In this document: one piece after another, positions 30,509 to 39,278 of the stretch
Layout: every line of letters begins with the position of its first letter
Position numbering within the stretch: position 1 is the first letter of the stretch
DNA from: Oscillospiraceae bacterium
GTDB lineage: Bacteria; Bacillota; Clostridia; Oscillospirales; Ruminococcaceae
Direction: 5' to 3'
NCBI GenBank assembly: GCA_902362965.1
Contig: CABIYQ010000001.1
Location: 62,001-126,000 of the forward strand
DNA: 64,000 bases
The notes under the pieces: model-generated
Told to the model about the DNA's origin: nothing
Databases searched by the model: none
Seen by the model: only the letters and a program-made list of their open reading frames with translations
Position numbers and translations under genes: made by a program

Positions 30509-33001
30509 TCAATTTATTGGAGATGTAATATGAACTGATCTTACTTTAATATATTTTGTCAAGTCTGTGCCTTCAGGTAAATTGTTTCCCCAGCTTTCAG
30601 CAACCCACCAGTAAAACAGGTTAGCTTCCTTTTCATTCATGCATTGTTCAGTAAGCCTTTTATAAAGTTCTTCATTACCGTTTTGTTCAACCTTTACATC
30701 ATTCAATGTAATCTGATTTGGTTTTGTCATATCAATCTTGACTACTCCGGAATCATTTGTTTGCCATTCATAAGCAATCCAGTATTCATTATCGTCAATA
30801 TTCTCAATAAAAGAAATACATCCTCCGCCGCCTACGCAGTCTTTCTTTTCAACTTCAAGAATCAATTCACTGCCTATTCCGGATTTAAATGTAATTTTAT
30901 TTTCTGTAATTACACCCGCTTCGCCTTCAATTACCGGTCTGCCTTCATTTTGCTTATTTATATATTTTTGTTTCATAATGCATAAATCAAATGCGTTCCA
31001 GACGCCGTCGCCGTTCAGGTCATAATCTTTGTCATATAAATTCGGAGTACTTTTGTTTACAAGGAAATTCTGCAAATTATTAATATCGTCAATTGTATAT
31101 TCTCCGGAAGCTTGACTGGTATTCCATGAGCCATGACCCATATTTGTATCAAGCTCAAGGCTCATAGGTCTTACGTTAATAACTGCAATAACTTCTTTGC
31201 AGGCAGCAGCCTTAAGCGCAGATACTTCCTCTTCTGTTTTTCCTGCTGTTACAGATGAATCCGGTCTGTCGCCCCAGTTAAGATTAAGAGACCACCAAAG
31301 CTGAATTTCAGCGCTAGTGCTTTCCTGACAAAGTTTTGAAAGCATCTTAAGTTCTTCTGTATCTGTAACTTGTCTGTTTTCAGACCAGCAATTAACATTC
31401 ATTATAGAAGTATCTGTGAGGTCGATCAGTGTAGGAACAGGTACATTATCATTTTTTTCATAGTTCCATTCAACGCCAGCCCTGAAAGGATATCCTATCC
31501 AGTAGCTCTTTCCGTTAGGAGCGTTTAAGTTGAAACATAAAGCACCGCCGCCGCAGAGAGATTTTGTTGTATCAATATCAAAATAAATCTCTGCTTTTTC
31601 TCCTATTTCGCAGGGGAACATGACCTTGCCGTCAGGGTATATTGTACAGTTTGTATTACTTACAACACCCTCTACATCGCTGCCTGAGAAACTTTTTCTC
31701 GGTGCGCCGTATTTTTCAGCTGCTTCTGCGATGGAATCATAGATAAATTTTTTGTTAGTTCTGTCAAGGAAACGATAAGCTTCATTATCGCCTTCCGCAT
31801 TTGAGTTATCCCACATACAGCAGGTAATACCTCTAGCTCTTGCAGCTGCATAATAGTATGCTGCATGATCAGTTCTGGCCTGAGTATTATTTCTGTTTGT
31901 TGCACCGAATTCACCGATTACAACCGGAATATTCTGTTTTATAAATGCAACATAAAGAGTATCGAACATATCGTCCAATGATTCTTTCATTGTGTCACTG
32001 AATTCTGTCGGTGCACCTTCGCTTGTTTTATCCATAGAGAAATTAAATGGCTCATAAGCATGAATAGAAAGTATCAGCTTATCTTTTGCGGAATCTTCAG
32101 GCATTTTAAAATATTTGCTCTGCATAGCGGCTTCGGCCTTAGCGGAAGTTGCAGGAACCATAATATAACGGTTACTGTTATTGCCGCCGCTATTTCTTAT
32201 TGCGTCAACAGCCGCCTGATTGATCTCAGTTATACATTCCAAAGCTTCATGACAGCATTCATCGTCAGCATACCACCATTCATGAACATTACCGACCTGA
32301 CGAGGTTCGTTCATTGTTTCAAAAACAAGGTGTTCATCACAGTCCTTGAAAGTTTTTCCTAATTGTTCCCATATTTTGGTTACATAATTTTTTGATGATT
32401 CTAGATGTTCTTTATCAGGGTATATGTAGCAATCCTTGTTACCTTCAGCCCATGACGGATCGTAGTCTGGATTTGTAAAGCCCGAAGCTTTTTCATTGTC
32501 ATGGTGAATATTAAGGATTACATACATATCCCTAGAGAGGGCGTAATTAACGATATCATATACTTTTTCAAGCCATTCTGACTTTATATTGAAATCGGAA
32601 TCAAGATGGTTATGCCATGAAACAGGAATACGAACAGTTGTAAAGCCTGCATCTTTTATCGCGTCAATAGTTTCATGAGTTGTAATTCCTGCTTCTTTAT
32701 CGCTGAGCCAGTCATATTCAAGAAACATATTTGCGTCTCCCTCGACAGCATCTACGTTATTGATAGCATCGAAAGTATTTCCGAGGTTAAAGCCGGCGCC
32801 CATAGAGTTTACAAAATGAAAACTTTCAGTGTCAGGAATTGCTTTGTTTTTCATCGTCAGTTCAGGAACTGTATAGGCGCTTTCTGCGTAAGCGACATTT
32901 AATTCAGATTGATCCTGTATTGGCGATAAAAATGTTGTTGTGCAAGATGCAGTAAAAACAATTGCAGCGGCAAGTCTTGCAAGATTTTTTCTTTTAATCA
33001 T
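30509..33001 (-). CDS. Secreted GH5 glycanase with an internal dockerin between two homologous beta-rich modules
   Basis: 830 residues. Signal peptide about 1-39 (AYA-E); GH5 catalytic domain about 58-430 with LNIHHD, acid/base Glu 232 in ETMNEP, HAYEP and nucleophile Glu 364 in VIGEFGA; module A about 445-615; dockerin about 632-688 (canonical loop only in the second half, DLNGDGVWNAFDL); module B about 690-830. Modules A and B share CxGGGxxxF, YWIxY, ID(L/M)T, a (Q)LWW/FYWW motif followed by WG(D/N), and an INVR/IKVR end, so they are duplicates; they look like Ruminococcus-type carbohydrate-binding modules, family not assigned. It has no good ribosome site of its own and overlaps an 11-codon uORF. 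Confidence 0.9.
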   Translation of the reverse strand: MIKRKNLARLAAAIVFTASCTTTFLSPIQDQSELNVAYAESAYTVPELTMKNKAIPDTESFHFVNSMGAGFNLGNTFDAINNVDAVEGDANMFLEYDWLSDKEAGITTHETIDAIKDAGFTTVRIPVSWHNHLDSDFNIKSEWLEKVYDIVNYALSRDMYVILNIHHDNEKASGFTNPDYDPSWAEGNKDCYIYPDKEHLESSKNYVTKIWEQLGKTFKDCDEHLVFETMNEPRQVGNVHEWWYADDECCHEALECITEINQAAVDAIRNSGGNNSNRYIMVPATSAKAEAAMQSKYFKMPEDSAKDKLILSIHAYEPFNFSMDKTSEGAPTEFSDTMKESLDDMFDTLYVAFIKQNIPVVIGEFGATNRNNTQARTDHAAYYYAAARARGITCCMWDNSNAEGDNEAYRFLDRTNKKFIYDSIAEAAEKYGAPRKSFSGSDVEGVVSNTNCTIYPDGKVMFPCEIGEKAEIYFDIDTTKSLCGGGALCFNLNAPNGKSYWIGYPFRAGVEWNYEKNDNVPVPTLIDLTDTSIMNVNCWSENRQVTDTEELKMLSKLCQESTSAEIQLWWSLNLNWGDRPDSSVTAGKTEEEVSALKAAACKEVIAVINVRPMSLELDTNMGHGSWNTSQASGEYTIDDINNLQNFLVNKSTPNLYDKDYDLNGDGVWNAFDLCIMKQKYINKQNEGRPVIEGEAGVITENKITFKSGIGSELILEVEKKDCVGGGGCISFIENIDDNEYWIAYEWQTNDSGVVKIDMTKPNQITLNDVKVEQNGNEELYKRLTEQCMNEKEANLFYWWVAESWGNNLPEGTDLTKYIKVRSVHITSPIN

Positions 33002-33033
33002 AACATTCGCATTATCTCAATCTCAAATAACAT
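32998..33033 (-). CDS. 11-codon upstream ORF overlapping the GH5 start
   Basis: AAAGGAGGT (33044-33052) sits 10 nt before an ATG that opens MLFEIEIMRML; its TGA overlaps the GH5 ATG as ATGA. No other Shine-Dalgarno precedes the GH5 ATG. This looks like a leader peptide used for translational coupling. A TTATCTC/GAGATAA inverted repeat (33035-33041 with 33010-33016) could alternatively fold and bring the ribosome site nearer the GH5 ATG. Confidence 0.45.
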   Translation of the reverse strand: MLFEIEIMRML

Positions 33034-33519
33034 CGAGATAACTACCTCCTTTATAATAATTTTATTTTCAAAAAATTATAAACATTTCACAACACAGCAC
33101 AAACTGCGGCCGTTCAGATTTATACCATGTGTGAAAAGATATATAAGTCTGCTTTGTATATCAACCGCATCTGTAATTTTATGGCTGATATCAATCTTGC
33201 TTAATGACTATGCAGATTTATTTTCTATTTGAAGCATTCTGTTTTCCTTTAATGAATTAATTATATCATAAAAAGCTTGAAAAATCCTTTAAAAATTATC
33301 TAATTATACTCAAGATTTTTTAATAATTCTGGGCGAAAACTACAATCGCTGATAAAATATCTTTCGTTTTATTTACTGATTTTTTGTACAGTACTTCTAT
33401 ATTGATAAATTATTATAAAAGCAATATAATTATATAGTCACTCGTTTTTCTTTTGATTGATAAACTACATTATAACGCTTTGCTTTTTTTTGCAGGGCAT
33501 TATTTATATACAACAAAGA
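33034..33519 (-). promoter_or_regulatory. AT-rich intergenic region with candidate GH5 promoters
   Basis: No gene is seen. Two possible -10 sites face the GH5 gene: TATAAT at 33075-33080 with a weak TTTGTG at 33098-33103 (17-bp spacer), and an extended TGA-TATAAT at 33260-33268 without a clear -35. Several further TATAAT-like strings occur, as expected in such AT-rich DNA. Confidence 0.35.
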
Positions 33520-33545
33520 TGCCCACAGGATAAATCCTGTGGGCA
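33520..33545 (-). terminator. Stem-loop after the dockerin-protein gene
   Basis: TGCCCACAGGA/TCCTGTGGGCA, 11 bp around TAAA; the minus strand continues ATCTTTGTTG, a moderate T-rich tail. Confidence 0.65.
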
Positions 33546-33602
33546 GTACATCAAATTATTTTTGATCTTCAATTGAGTTTTTTTAGTAAAAACAGTAAAT
33601 AA

Positions 33603-34529
33603 TTATTTACCGCCAATACTCTGTTCAGCAAGGTGCTTAGCGATTGCAGCAGCGTCAAGAGCTGTAATCTTACCATCGCCATTGAAGTCAGCAGCAGGAT
33701 ATTCATCAATTGAAACCGGCTTACCCATTGCATCAGCTAATGTCTTAGCAATAAATGCAGCATCAAGAGCTGTAAGCTTGCCGTCACCGTTAGCATCGCC
33801 AGGGATAAAGTCATTAGAAGTAAACTTAATGTTCTTGCCGTCAGCATACTGTTTGATTTCTGTTGGAGCTTCAGATGTACCAGCATTACCCTTAAGTGTT
33901 AAATCACCATAAGGAATAGCTGTAACATATATATTGAATTTGTCAACGTTAGCCTGTGAAAAGCCCATTTCGTCAATATTCATGATCAATGTCATAAGCT
34001 TGCCTTTAACTGTAGTAGCTGCAGAAATATCAACCTTATTAAGGTGATTTACAAGTTTAACGCTTAATTCTTTAATGTCAGCGTCTGTAATAGCGCCGTT
34101 TTCGCCAGTGCCCTTGTAATCAGCTTTTTCTGCAACATATCTGATAATATCATCAGTTGTAGCAGCTTCAGACAGTTCGTTGTCAAAGAAATCCATAACC
34201 ATAGTAGAAGTCAGGAAAGCTGTATTTCCCATGTTATCAAGCTTAAGTGAATCAGGAACATTTACAACTGCCAGATTTTCGCAAAGACCAAAAGCATAAT
34301 CAGCAATACCAATAACAGCCAGTTCTTCATCGCCTTCAGTAACTGTAGCAGGAATTGTAGCTTCTTCAACAGAAATATCGTTCCAAGCTGTTACTACAAC
34401 GCCGCCTTCAACTTTTTCATATTCAAAAGGTGCTGCTTCATCAGCGCTTACGCCTACAAATGGAATAGCAGAAGCAAGTAAAGAAAGTGCTCCGGCAGTA
34501 GCCATTAACTTTGAAATAGTTTTTTTCAT
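33603..34529 (-). CDS. Secreted dockerin protein without a recognised catalytic domain
   Basis: 308 residues from the ATG at 34529, which has GGAGGA upstream. Signal peptide about 1-29 (VSA-D). Residues about 35-105 resemble the start of a BspA-type leucine-rich repeat (IGIADYAFGLCENLAVVNVPDSL); residues about 110-235 match nothing I recognise. The C-terminal dockerin (about 243-304) is canonical in both repeats: DANGDGKLTALDAAFIAKTL and DFNGDGKITALDAAAIAKHL. Expected to dock on a scaffoldin; its role there is unknown. Confidence 0.88.
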   Translation of the reverse strand: MKKTISKLMATAGALSLLASAIPFVGVSADEAAPFEYEKVEGGVVVTAWNDISVEEATIPATVTEGDEELAVIGIADYAFGLCENLAVVNVPDSLKLDNMGNTAFLTSTMVMDFFDNELSEAATTDDIIRYVAEKADYKGTGENGAITDADIKELSVKLVNHLNKVDISAATTVKGKLMTLIMNIDEMGFSQANVDKFNIYVTAIPYGDLTLKGNAGTSEAPTEIKQYADGKNIKFTSNDFIPGDANGDGKLTALDAAFIAKTLADAMGKPVSIDEYPAADFNGDGKITALDAAAIAKHLAEQSIGGK

Positions 34530-34561
34530 AAGTAATTCCTCCAATTTTTATAATATACATA

Positions 34562-34590
34562 ATAATATCATTAAAACCTCTTTTTGTCAA
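34562..34590 (-). promoter_or_regulatory. Promoter of the dockerin-protein gene
   Basis: TTGACA, 17 bp, TATTAT on the minus strand, about 30 nt upstream of the start. Confidence 0.75.
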
Positions 34591-34660
34591 GAAATTTTAT
34601 GTAAAATTCATAATTTACCAGTTTTCATCAAAAAAGAAGTTAAAATGTAAGAAAAAATAT

Positions 34661-34831
34661 TTAAAGGATACTATACTCAAAATTTTCCCATAATAATTCT
34701 GTACCCAAATCTGTTCCGAACGGCAGAAGAGCAAGAGCTATAAACATTGTTTCTTCCGTGGAAATATCGGTTCTGATAAGTGTAGCATAGTCGCCTTCGA
34801 TCTTTATAACTTTGTATTTATATGATCCCAT
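34661..34831 (-). CDS. Small DUF3006-like protein
   Basis: 56 residues starting MGSYKYKVIKIEGDYATL. The ATG at 34831 is preceded by GGAGGAG. The IEGDYA... ALLP... GTELLWE layout resembles DUF3006-type small beta proteins; function unknown. Own promoter; divergent from the gene at 34945. Confidence 0.65.
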   Translation of the reverse strand: MGSYKYKVIKIEGDYATLIRTDISTEETMFIALALLPFGTDLGTELLWENFEYSIL

Positions 34832-34847
34832 ATTCTCCTCCATAAAT

Positions 34848-34876
34848 ATAATAATACATGACTGGAATAAAGTCAA
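34848..34876 (-). promoter_or_regulatory. Promoter of the small DUF3006-like gene
   Basis: TTGACT, 17 bp, TATTAT on the minus strand, directly upstream of its ribosome site. Confidence 0.65.
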
Positions 34877-34884
34877 TATGTTTA

Positions 34885-34913
34885 TTAACATTTTCGTAAA
34901 AAATGCATAATAT
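34885..34913 (+). promoter_or_regulatory. Candidate promoter of the gene at 34945
   Basis: TTAACA, 17 bp, TAATAT; lies back to back with the minus-strand promoter at 34848-34876. Confidence 0.45.
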
Positions 34914-34944
34914 TATATTAAATATGTTGATAGGATGTGGTGTT

Positions 34945-35295
34945 ATGAACAGTACAATTGTTGTACTAATAGTTTTTATATCATTATTTTTGTTTATATG
35001 TGCATGCGGAATGTTAAAAAATATATTTGGCGAAGAATGTATTTCAGATTACTGTAATATTTCTGTAGTAGTACTTTATAGTGATGAAAATATAAAAATA
35101 AAACTTAATCATATTGTTAATAAAATGCAGTGGATTGATGAAGATTTAATTAATAAGATAATTCTGGTAGACGGTGGTTTAAATATAGAACAAAAAGAGC
35201 TTTGCAATAATTACTGTCATAAATATGATTTTCTGGAATTTACAACTCCTGACAGTTTAAATGATATGATATTTAATTTGCAGAAAAATAATTAA
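34945..35295 (+). CDS. Small membrane-anchored protein of unknown function
   Basis: 116 residues from the ATG at 34945 (MNSTIVVLIVFISLFLF), chosen over upstream ATGs because AGGAT lies before it and the others have no ribosome site. One N-terminal membrane helix is followed by a cytoplasmic domain of about 90 residues with the strand-like stretches NISVVVLYSD and NKIILVDGG, reminiscent of a small alpha/beta fold. The stop overlaps that of the convergent GH5 gene by 4 nt. Function unknown. Confidence 0.6.
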   Translation: MNSTIVVLIVFISLFLFICACGMLKNIFGEECISDYCNISVVVLYSDENIKIKLNHIVNKMQWIDEDLINKIILVDGGLNIEQKELCNNYCHKYDFLEFTTPDSLNDMIFNLQKNN

Positions 35296-36890
35296 TATTT
35301 TATCAGAAATTTATTAAGCTGGATCAAATCTGATATGCCTATATTACCGTCCGAATTAAAGTCAGCGTTATTTTTATCAATATCTGTTTCGATGCCTGCA
35401 ACAAATCTTTTTAGTACAACAGAATCAAATATATTTACTTTTTTATCGTTGTTAACATCGCCTTTAATTAAGGTATCTATACTTTCAGACGGCAGTGTTG
35501 GCTGTTCCCCGGAATAATAATCGGAAAGTGAAATACCGTTTGCACCTATTGCGAATTTGTGGTCAAGACTTATAAATTTACCATTTTCGTCCTGCCATAA
35601 TGCAGGTTTAACAAGCGCATATTTATCTTCGTCCCAGGTTCCGAAATTATCGTATACCAATCCGCCGGTATCACCTGAATTTTCATTAAAGCACCAAAAA
35701 GTATGATGTATTCTGTTCTCGATCATCAAGTCTCTGAGACAGGTCAGCCATTTAGTATTTGCACCGTCAGGATCGTGCTGTTCATCTATAAATCCGCCCC
35801 ATTCGCCCATAAGAAGCGGTGCAGTTTTTTCTTCTAGAAGATAAAACCAGTTGTCATACCAGTATTCTTCCATTATACTTTCCTGTGTAAAGCCTTCATG
35901 GAACCAGCTTTGTTCATAAACCAGCGGACCGTAATCATGGGGCGAGTATACCAGCTGACTTTGATGTTCACCTAAATCAATAGGATTTTCCTTTGCACCC
36001 CGAAAGTTTCCGCCCCACCATGCACCGTAATAAAATTCCGTATTAGTAGTCCAGTCTTTTGCCGGAGCAGTCCAGTCGTAGCCTTCTTTAGGGTAGACTT
36101 CTATTCCCTCTACCATTATAAGTAGATTTGGATTAATTGCCAGTACTTTTTCCGCAGCGCACTCGGCAGCATATTTCCAGTTGTTAGGATCCTTGGAATC
36201 GTCCCATTTTGCCATTTGCGACGGAACGTCGGCTTTGCCGTGAGGCTCGTTTTTCAAATCTATTGCAATAAGCGTATCGTCGTCTTTATAATAATCTGTA
36301 AGCCATTCTAAAGCTTCATACCAGTCTTCAGTGGAATATTTGTCAGTATACCATAGGCTGACCTGATGACCGGCTGAAGCTGTTTCAGCGCTGTGTATAT
36401 CAATCATGATTTTTATGCCCAGTTCTCTGCACCATTTCACTGCCTGATTCCATACATCAAAGCTGTATTTTACTTTACCGCCTACAACACCCTCTACTGT
36501 CAGTTCCGGATTAGTCCATTCATTTATTTTTGGCGTCGCCGGATCGGGTTCGTTGTTTTTCCATTGAAGCAGCAGCTGAGTAGACATAGGAACACGAAGA
36601 AGATTAAATCCATGGTCTGCAATTTCTGTAAGCATTTCGTGCATATTCCGTGACCATACGCCGTCAAAAACCTGACTGCCTACATTGTATCCGAACCAAT
36701 TGCAACCTGTAAGCCATACCGGATTTCCGTACATATCTACTATTTCTGCGTTTTCATTGACATGCAGCCAGTCGTCATGATATTCGTCCGGTTCCGCTGC
36801 ACTTGGAACGGTACTTCCATAAACGCCGGCAAAAACTGATGAAACCGCTATAACTGCGGCCGCAATTCTTTTTAAGTTTATTCTTTTCAT
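35292..36890 (-). CDS. Secreted GH5 endoglucanase with C-terminal dockerin
   Basis: 532 residues from the ATG at 36890 (AGGAGGT upstream). Signal peptide about 1-32 (PSAA-E). GH5 domain about 38-450, subfamily-1-like: LTGCNWFGYN near the start, IMIDIHSAE, acid/base Glu 215 in DLKNEPHG, YSPHDYGP, nucleophile Glu 363 in LMGEWGG, and FWCFNENSGDTGG. Short linker, then dockerin about 476-530 with DVNNDKKVNIFDS and DFNSDGNIGISDL. Likely cleaves internal beta-1,4-glucan bonds in cellulose. Independent promoter; divergent from recD2. Confidence 0.95.
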   Translation of the reverse strand: MKRINLKRIAAAVIAVSSVFAGVYGSTVPSAAEPDEYHDDWLHVNENAEIVDMYGNPVWLTGCNWFGYNVGSQVFDGVWSRNMHEMLTEIADHGFNLLRVPMSTQLLLQWKNNEPDPATPKINEWTNPELTVEGVVGGKVKYSFDVWNQAVKWCRELGIKIMIDIHSAETASAGHQVSLWYTDKYSTEDWYEALEWLTDYYKDDDTLIAIDLKNEPHGKADVPSQMAKWDDSKDPNNWKYAAECAAEKVLAINPNLLIMVEGIEVYPKEGYDWTAPAKDWTTNTEFYYGAWWGGNFRGAKENPIDLGEHQSQLVYSPHDYGPLVYEQSWFHEGFTQESIMEEYWYDNWFYLLEEKTAPLLMGEWGGFIDEQHDPDGANTKWLTCLRDLMIENRIHHTFWCFNENSGDTGGLVYDNFGTWDEDKYALVKPALWQDENGKFISLDHKFAIGANGISLSDYYSGEQPTLPSESIDTLIKGDVNNDKKVNIFDSVVLKRFVAGIETDIDKNNADFNSDGNIGISDLIQLNKFLIKY

Positions 36891-36913
36891 AACTAACACC
36901 TCCTGTTATTTTT

Positions 36914-36942
36914 ATAGTAGCATGTAATTTTCATATTGTCAA
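36914..36942 (-). promoter_or_regulatory. Promoter of the GH5 endoglucanase
   Basis: TTGACA, 17 bp, TACTAT with TGC extended -10 on the minus strand. Confidence 0.7.
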
Positions 36943-36997
36943 TATTCTTTCTTTTATAAACAGGAATTTTATGTTTGCAAAAAAATACGTAAAATAA

Positions 36998-37026
36998 TTG
37001 ATTTTTCTGTTGAAAAATAGTATAAT
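36998..37026 (+). promoter_or_regulatory. Promoter of recD2-comF-mreB
   Basis: TTGATT, 17 bp, TATAAT, about 40 nt before recD2. Confidence 0.7.
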
Positions 37027-37067
37027 AAAAAAGGTATAGTGTAATGACGTTTAAGAAAGGGAAGAGC

Positions 37068-39278
37068 ATGGAGCAGGATTCGCTGAAAATTGAAGGTACT
37101 ATTGAAGCTGTCATATACAGAAATGAAAATAATGGGTATACTGTTCTGGATATAGATACAGGTGGCGAGCTTGTAACTGCCGTTGGCGAACTTGGCGACG
37201 TTGAAGCGGGCGAAGCACTCCTGATGGAGGGGCAGTATGTCACTCATGCCAAATTCGGAGTACAGTTTAAAGTAGAATACTTTGAAAGAAAGCTGCCCAA
37301 TACATCTGTTAATATATGCAAATATCTTTCTTCAGGTGCTATAAAAGGGATAGGTCCGGCGCTTGCAAAGAAAATTGTCGATGTATTCGGCGAACAGACG
37401 CTGGAAATTATGGAAAAGGAACCCAGAAGGCTTTTAGAAATAAAAGGTATTTCTCCGAAAAAATGCGACAGTATAGCTGAAGAGGTTCAGAAAATTTTTA
37501 ATCTCAGACACCTGATGATTTATCTTTCCGAATTTGGCCTTAAAGCAGGTATTGCCATGCGTGCATATCAGCTGTGGGGACGTCAGGCGATTGAAATGAT
37601 TAAGGCTAACCCTTACTGTCTTTGTGACAATTACATAGGCTTGTCTTTTAAAAAAGCGGAAGAAGTAGCGGGAGAGATGAATATTCCGTCAGATTCACAT
37701 AAGCGAATTGAAGCGGGATTTATATATCTTCTCAGCGAAAATGCAAATGCTGGTCATTCATGTATACCGATTGACGTTTTTGAAAAGCTTGCATGTACCT
37801 ATCTGAAAATCACTCAGGCTGATTTTTATGAAGTGTATAACGAACTGATGGAAGAACAGAAAATTTATGAGTATATAAAGAATGACAGGGGATTTATATA
37901 CCTTGACGATTATTACTGCGCTGAAAGTTATATTGCAGGAAGGATCGGAGTAATACAGGCGTTTTCAAGTCCTGACGACTATGATTATGAAAAGCTTATT
38001 GACATAGAGGAAGAACAGAACGGGATACATTATGAAAAGCTTCAGCGTCAGGCTATAACAACGGCTTTGTCCAGAGGTATTATGATTATGACAGGCGGTC
38101 CGGGCACCGGTAAAACTACTACTTTAAACGCTATTATTTCTCTTTATGAAAAAAAAGGTGAATCTGTAATGCTTGCTGCACCTACAGGAAGAGCTGCGAA
38201 ACGTATGTCCGACTTGACCGGACGTGAAGCGAGAACAATTCACCGTTTACTTGAAGTGGAATTTGACGCGGGAGGAAAACTGAAATTCAAGCATAATGAA
38301 AGCGATCCTCTTGAATGTGATGTTGTGGTAGTTGATGAGATGTCGATGGTTGACGTTATTCTTTTTGAAAGTCTTTTAAGAGCGCTTAAATTAAACTGCC
38401 GTCTTATTATGGTAGGAGACAGTGATCAGCTTCCGTCTGTGGGTGCGGGCAATCTTCTTAAAAGCCTTATTGAAAGTAAGTGTATACCTGTAATTGAATT
38501 AAAAGAAATTTTCCGTCAGGCAGAGCGGAGCTGTATTGTTACGAATGCTCATAAAATAGTAAGGGGAGAAATGCCTGATCTTACACAGAAGAATAATGAT
38601 TTCTTTTTCTTTAAAAGATCTCAACCGGAAATGGCAATAAATCTTATAATTGATCTCGCTAAAAAACGGCTGCCTAAAGCATATAACTATTCATCAGTTG
38701 ACGATATACAGATCATATCTCCGTCAAGAAAAGGCGTCGTTGGAGTAATAGAACTTAATAAGGCGCTGCAGGCACAGCTTAATCCTGCCAGTACAATGAA
38801 AAAAGAGGCAAGGTCTGTTATATATACTTTCCGTGAGGGAGATAAAATAATGCAGACTAAAAATAATTATGACATTGTTTGGTCAAAAGACGGAGAACAA
38901 GGTGCCGGTATTTATAACGGAGATATCGGAAAAATTCTAAGTATCAACAGACAGCGTATGGAAGCGGTTATTTCCTTTGACGGAAGAAATGCCGTATATA
39001 CGTTTGATATGCTGGATCAGCTTGAACTGGCTTACGCAATAACCGTGCATAAAAGTCAGGGAAGTGAGTTTGAGGCGGTAATTATGCCGCTTATGGGAGG
39101 ATTTGAAAAGCTGTTTTACAGAAATCTTTTGTATACGGCTGTTACACGTGCAAAAAAGCTGCTTATAATAATAGGTACGGAAGAAATTATAACAAAAATG
39201 GTTGTAAACAATAAGCGTACAAACAGATATACCTGTCTTACCGCTATGCTCAGGGAAGAAATCAAACCGCATGAATAA
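37068..39278 (+). CDS. recD2: RecD2-type 5'-3' DNA helicase
   Basis: 736 residues from the ATG at 37068 (AGGGAAG upstream). N-terminal OB-like region (VIYRNENNGYTVLDID), helix-hairpin-helix motifs (GAIKGIGPALAKKIVDVFG), then SF1B helicase motifs: Walker A GGPGTGKTTTLNA, Walker B VVVDEMSMVD, GDSDQLPSVG, and the C-terminal YAITVHKSQGSEF and YTAVTRAKKLL. RecD2 acts without RecBC in DNA repair. It overlaps comF by 8 nt. Confidence 0.95.
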   Translation: MEQDSLKIEGTIEAVIYRNENNGYTVLDIDTGGELVTAVGELGDVEAGEALLMEGQYVTHAKFGVQFKVEYFERKLPNTSVNICKYLSSGAIKGIGPALAKKIVDVFGEQTLEIMEKEPRRLLEIKGISPKKCDSIAEEVQKIFNLRHLMIYLSEFGLKAGIAMRAYQLWGRQAIEMIKANPYCLCDNYIGLSFKKAEEVAGEMNIPSDSHKRIEAGFIYLLSENANAGHSCIPIDVFEKLACTYLKITQADFYEVYNELMEEQKIYEYIKNDRGFIYLDDYYCAESYIAGRIGVIQAFSSPDDYDYEKLIDIEEEQNGIHYEKLQRQAITTALSRGIMIMTGGPGTGKTTTLNAIISLYEKKGESVMLAAPTGRAAKRMSDLTGREARTIHRLLEVEFDAGGKLKFKHNESDPLECDVVVVDEMSMVDVILFESLLRALKLNCRLIMVGDSDQLPSVGAGNLLKSLIESKCIPVIELKEIFRQAERSCIVTNAHKIVRGEMPDLTQKNNDFFFFKRSQPEMAINLIIDLAKKRLPKAYNYSSVDDIQIISPSRKGVVGVIELNKALQAQLNPASTMKKEARSVIYTFREGDKIMQTKNNYDIVWSKDGEQGAGIYNGDIGKILSINRQRMEAVISFDGRNAVYTFDMLDQLELAYAITVHKSQGSEFEAVIMPLMGGFEKLFYRNLLYTAVTRAKKLLIIIGTEEIITKMVVNNKRTNRYTCLTAMLREEIKPHE

